DNA of 64,000 nucleotides. It comes from Tannockella sp964369175 (GTDB taxonomy: Bacteria; Bacillota_I; Bacilli_A; Erysipelotrichales; Coprobacillaceae). Position numbers and translations under genes: made by a program. Location: positions 73,826 to 137,825 of the forward strand of contig CAYJEM010000001.1 of NCBI GenBank assembly GCA_964369175.1. Reading direction: 5' to 3'. The notes under the pieces are model-generated. The model was not told the DNA's origin, did no database searches, and saw only the letters and a program-made list of their open reading frames with translations. Shown piece after piece: positions 46,136-56,163 of this stretch. Position 1 is the first letter of the stretch, and each line of letters begins with the position of its first letter.

Positions 46136-46951
46136 TTATTTATACTTATCAAAAAATAATTCACTATCGTTAAGATATTCTTCAATTACAGCAATAACCC
46201 CATATTTAGAATTAGCTGGTGCAATGTTTTTATACTTTTCTTTAAGCTCGCTACTACCATTTTCCATAACAAAAGGAATACCTGCAACTTCTAACATTTC
46301 ATCATCATTTGCTTGATCACCAAATACCATTACAGTTTCTTTATCTAATTGTAATTTATCTAATAAGTGTATTAAAGCACTACCTTTATTACACCCTTTT
46401 TTTACAATATCAATATAACCATAACCACTACTTACTACATCAATTGTGTCAGTAACTAAGTGTTGTAATTGATCTTCATAAATATCTGCCTCACTAGGAT
46501 CAAATACAAGTGAAATTTTAAATACATTATCATGAATATCTTCTAATCTTTGAACATATTTCACATTTGAAAAATATGTGCATGCATTGATTTTATTTTG
46601 GTTACTTGAGCTATTTAAAACATAAGCATGTTCATTTGCAGAGACAACAATAAAACATGGCATCTTTAAAACAGTATTTAATGATACTAAGTACTCTTGT
46701 GTTGTCAAAGTAATCATATTACATACTTTGCTACTAGCAATACTAAGTGCACCATTTTCTGCAATATAATGAATTGAATCATCATTATCAAATAAATTAT
46801 GCAGCATAGCATATTGATTACCACTAGCTACAACAAATTGAATATCTCTTTTTTGTAGCTCTCTTTGGATTTTTGAAAATCTTTTTTTATCAAAATAACG
46901 ATTATCATCATAAAATGTTCCATCAATATCAGTTACTATCATCTTAATCAT
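46136..46951 (-). CDS. HAD-superfamily phosphatase (Cof type)
   Basis: About 271 residues. The nucleophile motif TDIDGTFYD is at the N-terminus, the Cof-type C2 cap follows, and motif IV is MVFGDQANDDEM near residue 213. These hydrolyse sugar phosphates or flavin/nucleotide phosphates. Start 46951 is chosen because AGGAGGGG is too close to the upstream ATG at 46957 but 8 nt from this one. It sits 13 nt after the DUF368 gene. Confidence 0.85.
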   Translation of the reverse strand: MIKMIVTDIDGTFYDDNRYFDKKRFSKIQRELQKRDIQFVVASGNQYAMLHNLFDNDDSIHYIAENGALSIASSKVCNMITLTTQEYLVSLNTVLKMPCFIVVSANEHAYVLNSSSNQNKINACTYFSNVKYVQRLEDIHDNVFKISLVFDPSEADIYEDQLQHLVTDTIDVVSSGYGYIDIVKKGCNKGSALIHLLDKLQLDKETVMVFGDQANDDEMLEVAGIPFVMENGSSELKEKYKNIAPANSKYGVIAVIEEYLNDSELFFDKYK

Positions 46952-46963
46952 ATTCATCCCCTC

Positions 46964-47782
46964 CTATTTCAACGAATCTAATTTTGACATATAACTTGCA
47001 ACAATAAAACCAACACAACCACTTACGATACAAAATACAATTTCGTATAAATTATAATATTTAACTGGAATAATTAAAACTGTCGTCGCTACAGTAATAC
47101 CAAATACCGCATGCATAATATAACTATGATACTTCTTTAATAACCATACAAACACTTTAGCAAATGTAAAAACTGTTATAATCATTGCTGGCAGTGCACA
47201 TACATATACAATCACATCAAAACTAGTAAAACTATTTAACAATGGCTCATATAAACCTAATGATATTAAAATAGCAGACGATGAAAGTCCTGGTATTACT
47301 GAACCTAATGCCCATAATATACCACAAAAAACGTAAGCGATAGGTGTTGGACTTATCGTTATACTTGCAAAATATGTTACATAACCTAGAACGAGTAATA
47401 AAACCACACCAGATAGTATCATATACATGTAACTAAGACGATTTCGAATTTGACTTCCCGCTTCTTTATACATATCTGGCAAAGTACCAATAATTAATCC
47501 AATAAATAACCACAATGTTATATTAGCATTTGTAGTAAACGCGAGTTGTAAAAGATTTGCAAGTAAAATAAAACCAATCACTGCTCCTAGTACTAATGGA
47601 ATCATAATCGACAAATTGTTTTTAAAATTCTTTTTTGGGTTTGCAAGTAATTCCATAATCGGTGTATATACACCAAATACAATTGCTAGTACACCACCAG
47701 ATACTCCAGGAAGAATTGCCCCAGAGCCAATAAACATACCAACCACTACATATTTTATAAACTTTACACGATGTAATTGCAT
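46964..47782 (-). CDS. DUF368 membrane protein
   Basis: A 272-residue polytopic protein with 8-9 spans. The GSGAILPGVSGGVLAIVFGVY motif near residue 20 and its inverted echo GSVIPGLSSSAILISLGLYEP near residue 160 are the DUF368 signature (two-fold pseudo-repeat). DUF368 members have been linked to undecaprenyl-phosphate recycling; applying that here is inference from family. AAAGGAG precedes the start. Confidence 0.87.
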   Translation of the reverse strand: MQLHRVKFIKYVVVGMFIGSGAILPGVSGGVLAIVFGVYTPIMELLANPKKNFKNNLSIMIPLVLGAVIGFILLANLLQLAFTTNANITLWLFIGLIIGTLPDMYKEAGSQIRNRLSYMYMILSGVVLLLVLGYVTYFASITISPTPIAYVFCGILWALGSVIPGLSSSAILISLGLYEPLLNSFTSFDVIVYVCALPAMIITVFTFAKVFVWLLKKYHSYIMHAVFGITVATTVLIIPVKYYNLYEIVFCIVSGCVGFIVASYMSKLDSLK

Positions 47783-47845
47783 AATCTACAACTCCTTTAC
47801 TAATTATTATATCATAATTTCCTATAAATATTATCTAGATATGCA

Positions 47846-47869
47846 AAAAAAGCCTTTGTAAGGCTTTTT
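47846..47869. terminator. terminator after the alcohol dehydrogenase gene
   Basis: Stem AAAAAGCCTT / AAGGCTTTTT, 4-nt loop, overlapping the dehydrogenase stop, with T runs in both directions. Confidence 0.8.
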
Positions 47870-49037
47870 ATTTGTATGACTTTTGTAAAATTGTTAATAC
47901 ATCATCATTTGTAATTTCAATTGGGTCTACCATAAACAAACCACCCATTGTATCACGAGCATTTGACATATATTTATCTAAAGCATCATATTCCATACCA
48001 TAGCTTGACATTTTAATATCATCAACTTCACAAGCTACTTGAAGTTCAACTAAGGCATCAACAAAATCCATTGAAGAAGTTGCATCATTTTTTCCTAAAG
48101 CTTTTGCCATTGCAATCATACGCTCTTCACATTTTTTAGACTGCGCAATATGTGTATAATACTCTTTACTAATACTAATTAATGCCGCACCATGTTCAAA
48201 GTTTGAATGATATGCACTTATTGCATGAGCAATACTATGTTCACTTGTACAACCTGATGTCGATTCAACCATTCCAGCAAGTGTATTTGCAAGTGCAACA
48301 TCACCGCGAGCATCAATATCCTTACCATTTGCAACTGCTTTAGCTAATGATTTACCAATCAATTCAATTGCCTTTAATGCATACATATCACTCATTACAT
48401 ATGCGGTATTATTTAAGTACCCTTCGGTACTATGGAACAATGCATCAAATCCTTGATAAGCTGTTAACATTTTAGGAACTGTTACCATTACTTCTGGATC
48501 AACAATTGCTAGTACTGGAAATGTTTTATCATATCCAAAACCAATTTTTTCATTTGTTTCAGTTTTTGTTGTAACCGTCCAAGGATCAGCTTCTGTTCCG
48601 GTACCAGCAGTTGTTGTAATCGCAACAATTGGTAATGGATCATTTTCTACAGGCATACCTTTTCCAGTTCCACCATTTACATAATCCCAGTAATCACCAG
48701 GGTTAGTAGCCATTATTGCAATTGCTTTGGCTGCATCAATTGGACTTCCTCCACCCAAACCAATAACAAAATCAATCCCATTATCTTTACAGAACTGACC
48801 ACCATCTTGAACATGTTCTTTAATTGGATTTGGAAGTATTTTATCAAATACATGATATTCAATACCTATGCTTTCTAATTGTTTTGTTACTGTTTCTAAG
48901 TAACCATATTTTTTTACTGAAGTACCATTTGTTGTCACAATTAGCGCTTTTTTTCCAGGTAAATCAAATTCACCTAATTTTTTAATTGTTCCTTTTCCAT
49001 AAACAATTCTTGTTGGTATATAATAATTAAACATCAT
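47868..49037 (-). CDS. iron-containing alcohol dehydrogenase
   Basis: 389 residues. The N-terminal dinucleotide fold has GLGGGSPIDAAKAIA near residue 95, and the metal-binding His residues are in STSGCTSEHSIAHAISAYH and FEHGAAL. The family reduces aldehydes or butanal/lactaldehyde type substrates with NAD(P)H. The in-frame extension upstream is discarded because AGGAGG (49044-49049) sits 6 nt before the ATG at 49037 (MMFNYY). Confidence 0.88.
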   Translation of the reverse strand: MMFNYYIPTRIVYGKGTIKKLGEFDLPGKKALIVTTNGTSVKKYGYLETVTKQLESIGIEYHVFDKILPNPIKEHVQDGGQFCKDNGIDFVIGLGGGSPIDAAKAIAIMATNPGDYWDYVNGGTGKGMPVENDPLPIVAITTTAGTGTEADPWTVTTKTETNEKIGFGYDKTFPVLAIVDPEVMVTVPKMLTAYQGFDALFHSTEGYLNNTAYVMSDMYALKAIELIGKSLAKAVANGKDIDARGDVALANTLAGMVESTSGCTSEHSIAHAISAYHSNFEHGAALISISKEYYTHIAQSKKCEERMIAMAKALGKNDATSSMDFVDALVELQVACEVDDIKMSSYGMEYDALDKYMSNARDTMGGLFMVDPIEITNDDVLTILQKSYK

Positions 49038-49119
49038 TAACGTCCTCCTTTTTTTTATTATATCAAATTGTATAAAATAATTATGTTCTTTCATATTATG
49101 AAAAAAACTTATGAAAAAA

Positions 49120-49134
49120 ACTAGCAGTGCTAGT
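49120..49134 (-). terminator. terminator after the 138-residue gene
   Basis: Stem ACTAGCA / TGCTAGT with a 1-nt centre in DNA (effective loop 3-5 nt in RNA), then seven T on the minus strand. Confidence 0.6.
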
Positions 49135-49551
49135 TTATAAAAACAGTTTTAATACTTGAAAATTATTTTCCTCAAAATAGTGTAATCGCTCTAACAAAAA
49201 TAATGATTCTTTTGATGCACTACGATATTGATGTTGCCTTTTAACAGTATCAATAATACCCATTGCACTACCTTGCATTAACATAGAAGCTATATGACTA
49301 TTACTTTTATCTTTTATTGTTTGTAAATTCATCATCATATATGTTTGTAATTTAACCTTTAAACTATTTGTAAGTTCTTCTTTACTACTAAAAATAGACA
49401 AAATATCATTCATAATATCTTGATACCCTTTTGCTTGTCTTTGCAAATGTTCTTTAAAAACTGAGTCATTGATGTATGTCGCTAATTTCTTTGTTGTAAA
49501 CATCCCCATTTCACTATTTTGGTATATATATAATAATAACTCTTTATCCAT
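49135..49551 (-). CDS. hypothetical all-helical protein, 138 residues
   Basis: Not recognised. Almost wholly helical by composition, with four probable helices (about 5-30, 32-55, 60-90, 105-130), which could form a ferritin-like or spore-coat (CotF-like) bundle. The usual diiron Glu/His motifs are not evident. AGGAGGC precedes the start and a terminator follows. It stands alone between the dehydrogenase and the two-component genes. Confidence 0.6.
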   Translation of the reverse strand: MDKELLLYIYQNSEMGMFTTKKLATYINDSVFKEHLQRQAKGYQDIMNDILSIFSSKEELTNSLKVKLQTYMMMNLQTIKDKSNSHIASMLMQGSAMGIIDTVKRQHQYRSASKESLFLLERLHYFEENNFQVLKLFL

Positions 49552-49598
49552 AATATGCCTCCTTAGATCGTATTATGGATAAATATTTGTAATTTATA

Positions 49599-50795
49599 CT
49601 AATTTTTAAAATATTTTATATAAAATGCCGTTCCTTTGTTAATTGTTGATGTAACATCAATAATTCCGTTATCCTTAGTAATAATTGCTCTTGCAAGATT
49701 TAGACCAACACCAATATTATTAATATTTGCATCAGCCCCTTTATAAAATCTTTTAAAGATTTTCTTTAACTCAGTTTCATCAATTCCTCTTCCATAATCC
49801 CTGATACATATTTCAACATAAAAGTTTGTATCAGTTACTTGGATATCAATTTTACCGCCAGAATCACTATGTTCAATAGCGTTTTTTACAATATTTGATA
49901 ATGCTTCTACTTGCCATGTAGTATCTACATTCATCAATGCTTGACTATCTGAAATATTTAGTTTACATCCTTTATGTTTTAATAAACTATCCATCTTATC
50001 ACGAACATCTTTTAACAACTCGTTGACAGTGACAGGTGTTTTTGTAAAACGAATAACATCAGCATCAAATTTAGATAATTTTAATAAGTTTAAAATTAGT
50101 ATTTCCATATTCTCTATTTGATATTTAATGTCTTGCAAAAATTCTGTTTGTAATTCTTTATCCATGTTTTCATCGTCAATTATATTATCAATTAAAATCA
50201 AAGAACTTGTAACTGGTGTTTTTAATTGATGAGATACATCAACAATATTATCTTTAATCGCAATTTTTTCTAATTTTGTTTGCATAGCTTGTTCCTTTAA
50301 AGCGATTGTGATTTTGTACAATTCATCTTTTAAATAAGATAAATCACTTTTACTAGCATCATTTATATCATACTTATAATTCCCATTATCTAAAGATTTT
50401 GTGTATTCGATAATTTGATCGTATTGATGCTTTTGATTCTTTTTAAAGACGATAATAGCACTAAATGCAACAATAACAATTGATTCAACAATCACAATAT
50501 TTAGAAATACATTATGAATAAATATATCTTTCATGTGATTTGTTAAAAACAAATCATCAACACGATATCCAAAACGTTCAAAATTAGCTAGTTGCTCATC
50601 TTCACCACTTAAAATTTCAACTACATCTACTTTGTTAATTGGATTATCTAAAGCATTGTTTACAACCGTAAAAAACAATTGATTATTATATAAATTAATA
50701 TTTTGATAATTATAAAGTGTTAAAAAGAAAGTGATTGTACAACTTATGATTGATAGGCATATAAATAATAATATTTTCTTAATCATCATTATCAA
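49599..50795 (-). CDS. sensor histidine kinase
   Basis: 398 residues: two membrane spans (about 5-25 and 95-118) around an extracellular sensor loop of about 70 residues, then a H-box DVSHQLKTPVTS near residue 189, an N-box NIVKNAIEHSD, and GRGID / GVGLNLARAI ATP-binding boxes. There is no clear HAMP domain. It overlaps the response regulator by 17 nt. With the adjacent ABC genes it resembles antibiotic- or peptide-sensing modules. Confidence 0.9.
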   Translation of the reverse strand: MIMMIKKILLFICLSIISCTITFFLTLYNYQNINLYNNQLFFTVVNNALDNPINKVDVVEILSGEDEQLANFERFGYRVDDLFLTNHMKDIFIHNVFLNIVIVESIVIVAFSAIIVFKKNQKHQYDQIIEYTKSLDNGNYKYDINDASKSDLSYLKDELYKITIALKEQAMQTKLEKIAIKDNIVDVSHQLKTPVTSSLILIDNIIDDENMDKELQTEFLQDIKYQIENMEILILNLLKLSKFDADVIRFTKTPVTVNELLKDVRDKMDSLLKHKGCKLNISDSQALMNVDTTWQVEALSNIVKNAIEHSDSGGKIDIQVTDTNFYVEICIRDYGRGIDETELKKIFKRFYKGADANINNIGVGLNLARAIITKDNGIIDVTSTINKGTAFYIKYFKN

Positions 50796-51423
50796 TACTT
50801 ACCATATACCCCATGCCTTTAATTGTTTGTATGTAGTTACTATTTAATTTTTGACGTATACGCTTGATGTTTACCGATAAGGTATTGTCATTTACAAATT
50901 TATTGTTTTCATCCCAAATAACTGAAAGTATTCGATCTCTAGTAATAACTTTATTTATGTTTGTAAACAATAACATAAGTATTTGATATTCAATATTCGT
51001 AAATTCAATTCTTGAATTATCGACATATACTTGTGATTTATTTATATCCACTACAATATTTTTGTAATATAGGTAATCACTATTTGTTCTTAGTAAGACT
51101 TTTTTTATACGTGCAACTAACTCATTATTGCGAAATGGTTTAACTATATAATCTTCTGCAGTTTCTAATCCTTTTACTATATCCTCTTCAAGATCATTTG
51201 CAGTTAAAAAGATAATTGGTGACTTAGATACTTGACTTGCAATATCAAATCCATTGCCATCAGGCAAAGATATATCAAGAATGATTAAATCATATATATT
51301 ATTAATTAAAGACATTGCCTCCTTATACGTTGTGGCAATATCAACCAAGTACTCTTTTTGAAGTAAATGTAATAAACCTTTTACAATAATTGCATTATCT
51401 TCTACAAGTAATATTTTTTTCAT
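50779..51423 (-). CDS. OmpR-family response regulator
   Basis: 214 residues. The receiver domain has LVEDN at the start, phospho-acceptor Asp near residue 50 in LIILDISLPDG, and VKPFRNNEL. The winged helix output (about 120-210) has the family tail IRQKLN...IKGMGYMVS. It probably controls the ABC transporter genes just upstream. AGAGGGAG precedes the ATG. Confidence 0.93.
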   Translation of the reverse strand: MKKILLVEDNAIIVKGLLHLLQKEYLVDIATTYKEAMSLINNIYDLIILDISLPDGNGFDIASQVSKSPIIFLTANDLEEDIVKGLETAEDYIVKPFRNNELVARIKKVLLRTNSDYLYYKNIVVDINKSQVYVDNSRIEFTNIEYQILMLLFTNINKVITRDRILSVIWDENNKFVNDNTLSVNIKRIRQKLNSNYIQTIKGMGYMVSIDNDD

Positions 51424-51456
51424 AACATTTCTCCCTCTTTTTCTATAGTATACAGG

Positions 51457-51484
51457 AAAAGAAACTTAAAAATAAGTTTCTTTT
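51457..51484. terminator. terminator between the ABC permease and the response regulator
   Basis: Stem AAAAGAAACTTA / TAAGTTTCTTTT overlapping the permease stop. It would separate the ABC mRNA from regulator transcription, fully or in part. Confidence 0.65.
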
Positions 51485-54041
51485 ACGTATTTTCATCTTT
51501 AATTGTTTCAATTAGATTTTGTTTGTTTATTTTTGACATTGATATACTCATTATCATATATACAAGTAATATAACAACAACCGTTGAAACCAAGATTTGC
51601 ATAACTGGTACTTCATAATATAATATTTGGATATTACCATCAATAAGAAGTTTATATAAAACATATGACAGTGTTGTTCCAATTAATATCCCCCAAAATA
51701 GTGATTTGAAACAGTAGAAAATACATTCTAATCGAATCATATGTTTAAATTCTTTTTTTGACATACCAATTGATTGTAACATTGCAAATTCCTTTGCACG
51801 CAGCTTCATATTTGCAGAAATTGTATTGAAAATACTAGTAATACCAATCAGTATAATTACACCAAGGAAACCATATATGAAAATATAGAATAATAAATTA
51901 ATATTAGCCTGAGCTCTTTCCATTTCTACCATATTTATTATGTTTGTTACTACATTATTTCTAAGTCCGATTTCTTCTAATTCCAAAGTTGCACTATCAA
52001 TATCTTCTGTTTGAATGTAAACATTTAAATCTGAGTACAAGTAATCATCTACAGATAGATCACTACTTATTAGTATTACAGGTCTATCAGTATCGCTGTC
52101 TACCCCTAATACTTCAATATCTTCGATATATACAAGATCAAGTGTTACACTAGTTTCTGTATCCGAGTAACTCCTAAATGTAATCTCTTTAATATTTGGG
52201 TCTATTACATGTACTTCTTTATACTCATTATCAACTTTATCAATTACTTTTCCTGGTATCAAGATTCCTTTATCTTTTGTGTCTTCAGGTAAGTTGTATG
52301 TATCAAGAATTCTTTGATATTCAGAGTTACCAATACATATAATTCCGATACTAGTAGACATCCCATTTGGGTATTGGTTGTGTAAATTACTAGTTGGGTC
52401 ACTTGCAAGCATATCTTTAATTCCTTGTGAAAGGATATCATCATCAGTCAAAACATAACCATATGTAGTAACATTCACTCTTGATTTTGTAGTTATTCCC
52501 TCGATTTCATTTACCACTTTATCTTGAAGCGCATAATCAACGGTTTCACTCCCTTCTACCCATGGAAGATTTATATTCATTGCGATATCATAGTTGCTCT
52601 GTGCATACATTTGGGTACTTGTATCTAGTGTTGTATTCATTAGATATGTTAAAGATATAAATGTTATAACAGAAACTGCAATCGATATGGTAATAGTGCG
52701 ATATTTTGATTTGTTTCGTTTCATATTCTTATATGCTAGTACCCCACCAGATTTAAACAATTTTTTTATAATGTTTGGTGCTTTCATTTTTGAAGATTTC
52801 ATTGTTATTGTTTTACTATTACGTAGAACTTCTATTTCACTAATTTTACCTGCTTTGCGTGCTGAAGCCATTGCTGACAAGAATATTGTTATAAAACCTA
52901 GTACTACACCAATAATAATTGCATATACATTTACATGAAAAACTAAATCAAATGAATAATTACTAGAACTATACGAAGTAATTAATAGCTGACTTGTAAC
53001 TTCAAGTAATATATAACTAGCAAGTAATGCTGATAATATACCTATTGGGATACCTATAAACCCAAAAATAAGCCCTTCCTTATATACCATCATACGTAGT
53101 TGTCTAGGCGTTGCTCCTACACTAGAAAGCATTGCATAAAGTCTTGTTTTTTCATCAACTGCAATCGCAAATGAATTACGTATACAAAATATAGATGTAG
53201 CAACAATAATTAGCGCGCAAATTGAGCCTACAACAATAAGGGTATTCATTGTTTCATCTTCTATACTATACCCTGCCCATCGAAAGAATTCATCGTTATG
53301 CACTACCGTATATTGTTTTTGACCGATTTCATCATGACTTAAGTTATCACTAACTGATAAATAGTCTGCTGGATTTGTATATAAAACATGTATGTCAGCA
53401 TTATCAAATGGATAAGTGGATACGGTAAATAAAGATGTCATTGCCCAATTTGTTACATACGTATATGGTGATATAATTCCTGTTACAGTATATGTTTTTT
53501 TACCATTAGAAGTGTACGTTGCTGATTCAACGTATTCTTCACCAGTTGTTGCATCTTTTACTATATTCTCTTCTTTATCACCAATATTAAACTCAAATGT
53601 CTGACCAACTTCAATACCATTAGTTCGACTAAAATTGCTATCAACAACTATTTCATCACCGTTTGTTGGTAATTTTCCTTCAATTAAATTGTTTTCATAT
53701 TGTTTTATTCCTTGAACATCAATAGCTGTTATTACTTCTTCAGCATAACCGTTTTGAGTATATGATATTTCTTGACTATAATACAGTGATTCTATTTCTT
53801 TATTATTATCAAAGTATTTAAAGTCATCACTTTCAACATCCATAAATACAGAATGTTGATTTCCATTTTGTTCAATAGCATTTAGTTTCAATGTTTCTTG
53901 CAATGATGAAATTAAAGAAAACGTTGCAACAATTAAAGCTGTTGATAAAATTATTCCAATAATGGTAATAATACTACGTTGTTTATTTCTTTTTAAACTA
54001 TCAAGTGTTAATTTATTTAATATCTTCATATTGCATTTCAT
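51483..54041 (-). CDS. FtsX/MacB-type ABC permease
   Basis: 852 residues. One span near the N-terminus (about 20-42), a large extracellular domain to about 260, then three FtsX spans (about 268-400), a second linker span near 450, another extracellular domain, and three spans at the C-terminus: the ten-span, two-FtsX-unit layout of Vex/Bce-like efflux or lipid/peptide-handling permeases. It overlaps the ATPase gene by 29 nt. An AAAGGA site lies before the ATG. Confidence 0.88.
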   Translation of the reverse strand: MKCNMKILNKLTLDSLKRNKQRSIITIIGIILSTALIVATFSLISSLQETLKLNAIEQNGNQHSVFMDVESDDFKYFDNNKEIESLYYSQEISYTQNGYAEEVITAIDVQGIKQYENNLIEGKLPTNGDEIVVDSNFSRTNGIEVGQTFEFNIGDKEENIVKDATTGEEYVESATYTSNGKKTYTVTGIISPYTYVTNWAMTSLFTVSTYPFDNADIHVLYTNPADYLSVSDNLSHDEIGQKQYTVVHNDEFFRWAGYSIEDETMNTLIVVGSICALIIVATSIFCIRNSFAIAVDEKTRLYAMLSSVGATPRQLRMMVYKEGLIFGFIGIPIGILSALLASYILLEVTSQLLITSYSSSNYSFDLVFHVNVYAIIIGVVLGFITIFLSAMASARKAGKISEIEVLRNSKTITMKSSKMKAPNIIKKLFKSGGVLAYKNMKRNKSKYRTITISIAVSVITFISLTYLMNTTLDTSTQMYAQSNYDIAMNINLPWVEGSETVDYALQDKVVNEIEGITTKSRVNVTTYGYVLTDDDILSQGIKDMLASDPTSNLHNQYPNGMSTSIGIICIGNSEYQRILDTYNLPEDTKDKGILIPGKVIDKVDNEYKEVHVIDPNIKEITFRSYSDTETSVTLDLVYIEDIEVLGVDSDTDRPVILISSDLSVDDYLYSDLNVYIQTEDIDSATLELEEIGLRNNVVTNIINMVEMERAQANINLLFYIFIYGFLGVIILIGITSIFNTISANMKLRAKEFAMLQSIGMSKKEFKHMIRLECIFYCFKSLFWGILIGTTLSYVLYKLLIDGNIQILYYEVPVMQILVSTVVVILLVYMIMSISMSKINKQNLIETIKDENT

Positions 54042-54705
54042 CCTTTACAATACGACCGTCTTCAATCGTTATAATACGATCAGCAGCTTTTGCGATTTCA
54101 ATATCATGAGTAATCATGATAATTGTTTGTTTGTATTTTTTATTTGATAGTGTTAATAAAGAAATAATTTCTTTAGAAGTTTTTGAATCTAAATTCCCAG
54201 TTGGTTCATCAGCTAAGATAATTGAAGGATTATTTATTAAAGATCTTCCAATTGATACTCTTTGTTGCTCCCCACCAGATAACTCATTAGGTAAATGATG
54301 TTTACGATGTGATAATCCAAGTGTTTCTAGTAATTCAAACAAACGTTCTGTGTCTACTTTACGACCATCTAAATCACTTGGTAATGTAACATTTTCTAAC
54401 GTTGTAAGGATTGGTATTAAATTGTAAAACTGATAAATAAGTCCAACATGACGTCTTCTAAATATTGCAAGTTTATCACGTTTTAGTGAAAAAATATCAG
54501 TACCTTCAATATATACCTTTCCACTCGTTGGTTTATCTACCCCACCAAGTAAATGTAATAAAGTACTCTTTCCAGACCCAGATTTCCCTACAATTGCTAC
54601 AAACTCACCTTTGTTTACTGAAAAAGATGTATTATTAACAGCAATTACTTGATTAGATCCTGTTTTGTATTCTTTTGTTAAGTTTTCTACTTTTAAAATT
54701 TCCAT
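54013..54705 (-). CDS. ABC transporter ATPase (LolD/MacB type)
   Basis: 230 residues with Walker A VGKSGSGKST near residue 40, Q-loop YQFYNLIP, signature NELSGGEQQRVSIG, Walker B SIILADEPTGNLDS and the H-loop Thr-His in MITHD. It powers the permease encoded downstream. It is first in the unit ATPase-permease-regulator-kinase. AGGAGAG precedes the start. Confidence 0.94.
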   Translation of the reverse strand: MEILKVENLTKEYKTGSNQVIAVNNTSFSVNKGEFVAIVGKSGSGKSTLLHLLGGVDKPTSGKVYIEGTDIFSLKRDKLAIFRRRHVGLIYQFYNLIPILTTLENVTLPSDLDGRKVDTERLFELLETLGLSHRKHHLPNELSGGEQQRVSIGRSLINNPSIILADEPTGNLDSKTSKEIISLLTLSNKKYKQTIIMITHDIEIAKAADRIITIEDGRIVKDEMQYEDIK

Positions 54706-54769
54706 TTTTATCTCTCCTTTACAATAACAGTATATCTATTCAAAGTGACAACTACGTGACATACTAAAA

Positions 54770-54791
54770 AAATGATATATTACTATCATTT
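54770..54791. terminator. terminator at the end of the 54.8 kb gene
   Basis: An 8-bp stem AAATGATA / TATCATTT, 6-nt loop, overlapping the stop of the gene at 54786, with T-rich sequence on the minus strand. Confidence 0.6.
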
Positions 54792-55667
54792 TATTTTGTT
54801 TATAGCTATATATAATTCATTGATTTTTTCATCACTTGATTTATCTATTGGAAGCATTTTTTCGATATATTTAATTGCTCTATTTTTATCTTTTTGATGA
54901 ATATACATACTTGCAAATAATGAATAATAATCATTTTTTGCAGTAGTAGATGTAGGTTTGTTTTTTATTTGTTGCATAGCACTAATCGACTTTTGAATAT
55001 CTTTTGTATCATTTAAGTTTTTTACAATATCTTGTATTTCATTATAAAATGCCTTGTTTTTACTTCTAGAAACAAATGTTTCTACAAGCACAAATAGAAA
55101 TGCATGTACAATAAACACTGTTACTAATGCCGTAAGTAAATAGTTTACTGGTACTAGAAATAATGAAATAACAACACAAGGTATAAATGTTCCAACATAT
55201 AACATGGTTCTTTTTTTATTCTTATTAGCTCTTTGTTTTTGAATGCTATGTTTCATGTTGCGTTTTTGTTTTTTATTAATAATGGTATCTAAATATCCAA
55301 TATTTTCTTTTTGGTTATTTATTAGCTTATCCTTTTCTTTTATGCGATAAACATGATTATCACCATTATGAAACTGAATAGTCAAAGTATGATACAATGC
55401 ATGAATATCTTCAATCCCTTGAATATCTTTAAAAGATACAATATCTACATAAATAATTTCTTTTGTTTTAGAAGAAATACTTGCAAATAACAAGTAATCA
55501 TTTGATGGTATCAAATAATATTCTTTAGATATTTTTTCATTATTATCAAATACTTTATTAACCTTTAACAGTTTGGAATATTCAAATGAAAATTCTTTAT
55601 CATTAAATAATGATTTAATTTTTTTCTTTATTAAATGTATATCTTGCATTAGCATTACCTCTTTCAT
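54786..55667 (-). CDS. membrane protein with PH-like N-terminus, 293 residues, unknown
   Basis: The first about 130 residues are soluble and strand-rich (YYLIPSNDYLLFASIS, TLTIQFHNGDNHVYRI), possibly a PH-like domain. A basic stretch (about 131-152) precedes two close spans (about 153-172 and 176-197). The last 90 residues are helical with a TPR-like pattern (DYYSLFASMYIHQKDKNRAIKYIEKML). No family is assigned. In-frame starts at 55655 and 55649 are also possible; AGGAAA supports 55667 and AGAGG supports 55649. Confidence 0.6.
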   Translation of the reverse strand: MKEVMLMQDIHLIKKKIKSLFNDKEFSFEYSKLLKVNKVFDNNEKISKEYYLIPSNDYLLFASISSKTKEIIYVDIVSFKDIQGIEDIHALYHTLTIQFHNGDNHVYRIKEKDKLINNQKENIGYLDTIINKKQKRNMKHSIQKQRANKNKKRTMLYVGTFIPCVVISLFLVPVNYLLTALVTVFIVHAFLFVLVETFVSRSKNKAFYNEIQDIVKNLNDTKDIQKSISAMQQIKNKPTSTTAKNDYYSLFASMYIHQKDKNRAIKYIEKMLPIDKSSDEKINELYIAINKIK

Positions 55668-55689
55668 AATTTCCTATATTATATAGTAG

Positions 55690-56064
55690 TTACTTTGTAT
55701 TTACAAACTTATATTCATATATAAATATAAAAATACACCCTACTAAGTAACATAATATATCTTTAATATCAAACACAGTACCTACTAATACTGACATAAA
55801 GCGATTATCTTGCATACCTAATAACTCTACTATGTTTATATATTGTAGTAGTTCAATTCCTAATGCAAATAAGAATATATATGCCGGCAATAAAATGTTT
55901 CTACTAGGCGCCCAAATCTTTATAAATAAATATACTACCACTACTACAAGTACATCACCAACATATGGTCGAATAAATGCATCACTAACAAACAGTGCAA
56001 TTACAACCTCTACTACAAGCATTAAAGAAAATGCCACTGCATATTTAATACGTAAACTATTCAT
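55690..56064 (-). CDS. DUF2809 membrane protein
   Basis: A 124-residue protein with four spans and the recognised family features: FIRPYVGDVLVVVVVYLFIK near residue 31, then LGIELLQYINIVELLG and GTVFDIKDILCYLVG. Function is unknown. It lies 22 nt upstream of the 54786-55667 gene and is likely co-transcribed with it. AGAGGGG precedes the ATG. Confidence 0.82.
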   Translation of the reverse strand: MNSLRIKYAVAFSLMLVVEVVIALFVSDAFIRPYVGDVLVVVVVYLFIKIWAPSRNILLPAYIFLFALGIELLQYINIVELLGMQDNRFMSVLVGTVFDIKDILCYLVGCIFIFIYEYKFVNTK

Positions 56065-56133
56065 CTTTTCCCCTCTACTTATCCTTAGTTTGTTACTTAT
56101 TATATCATATTATTATTTTGTAACATATCTAAA

Positions 56134-56155
56134 ACACAGAGATTTCTCTCTGTGT
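56134..56155. terminator. terminator of the 56-64 kb operon
   Basis: An 8-bp perfect stem ACACAGAG / CTCTGTGT, 6-nt loop, T runs both ways. It follows the last gene (56164) and marks the 3' limit of the GTPase-ATPase-effector operon. Confidence 0.8.
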
Positions 56156-56163
56156 CTTTTTTG

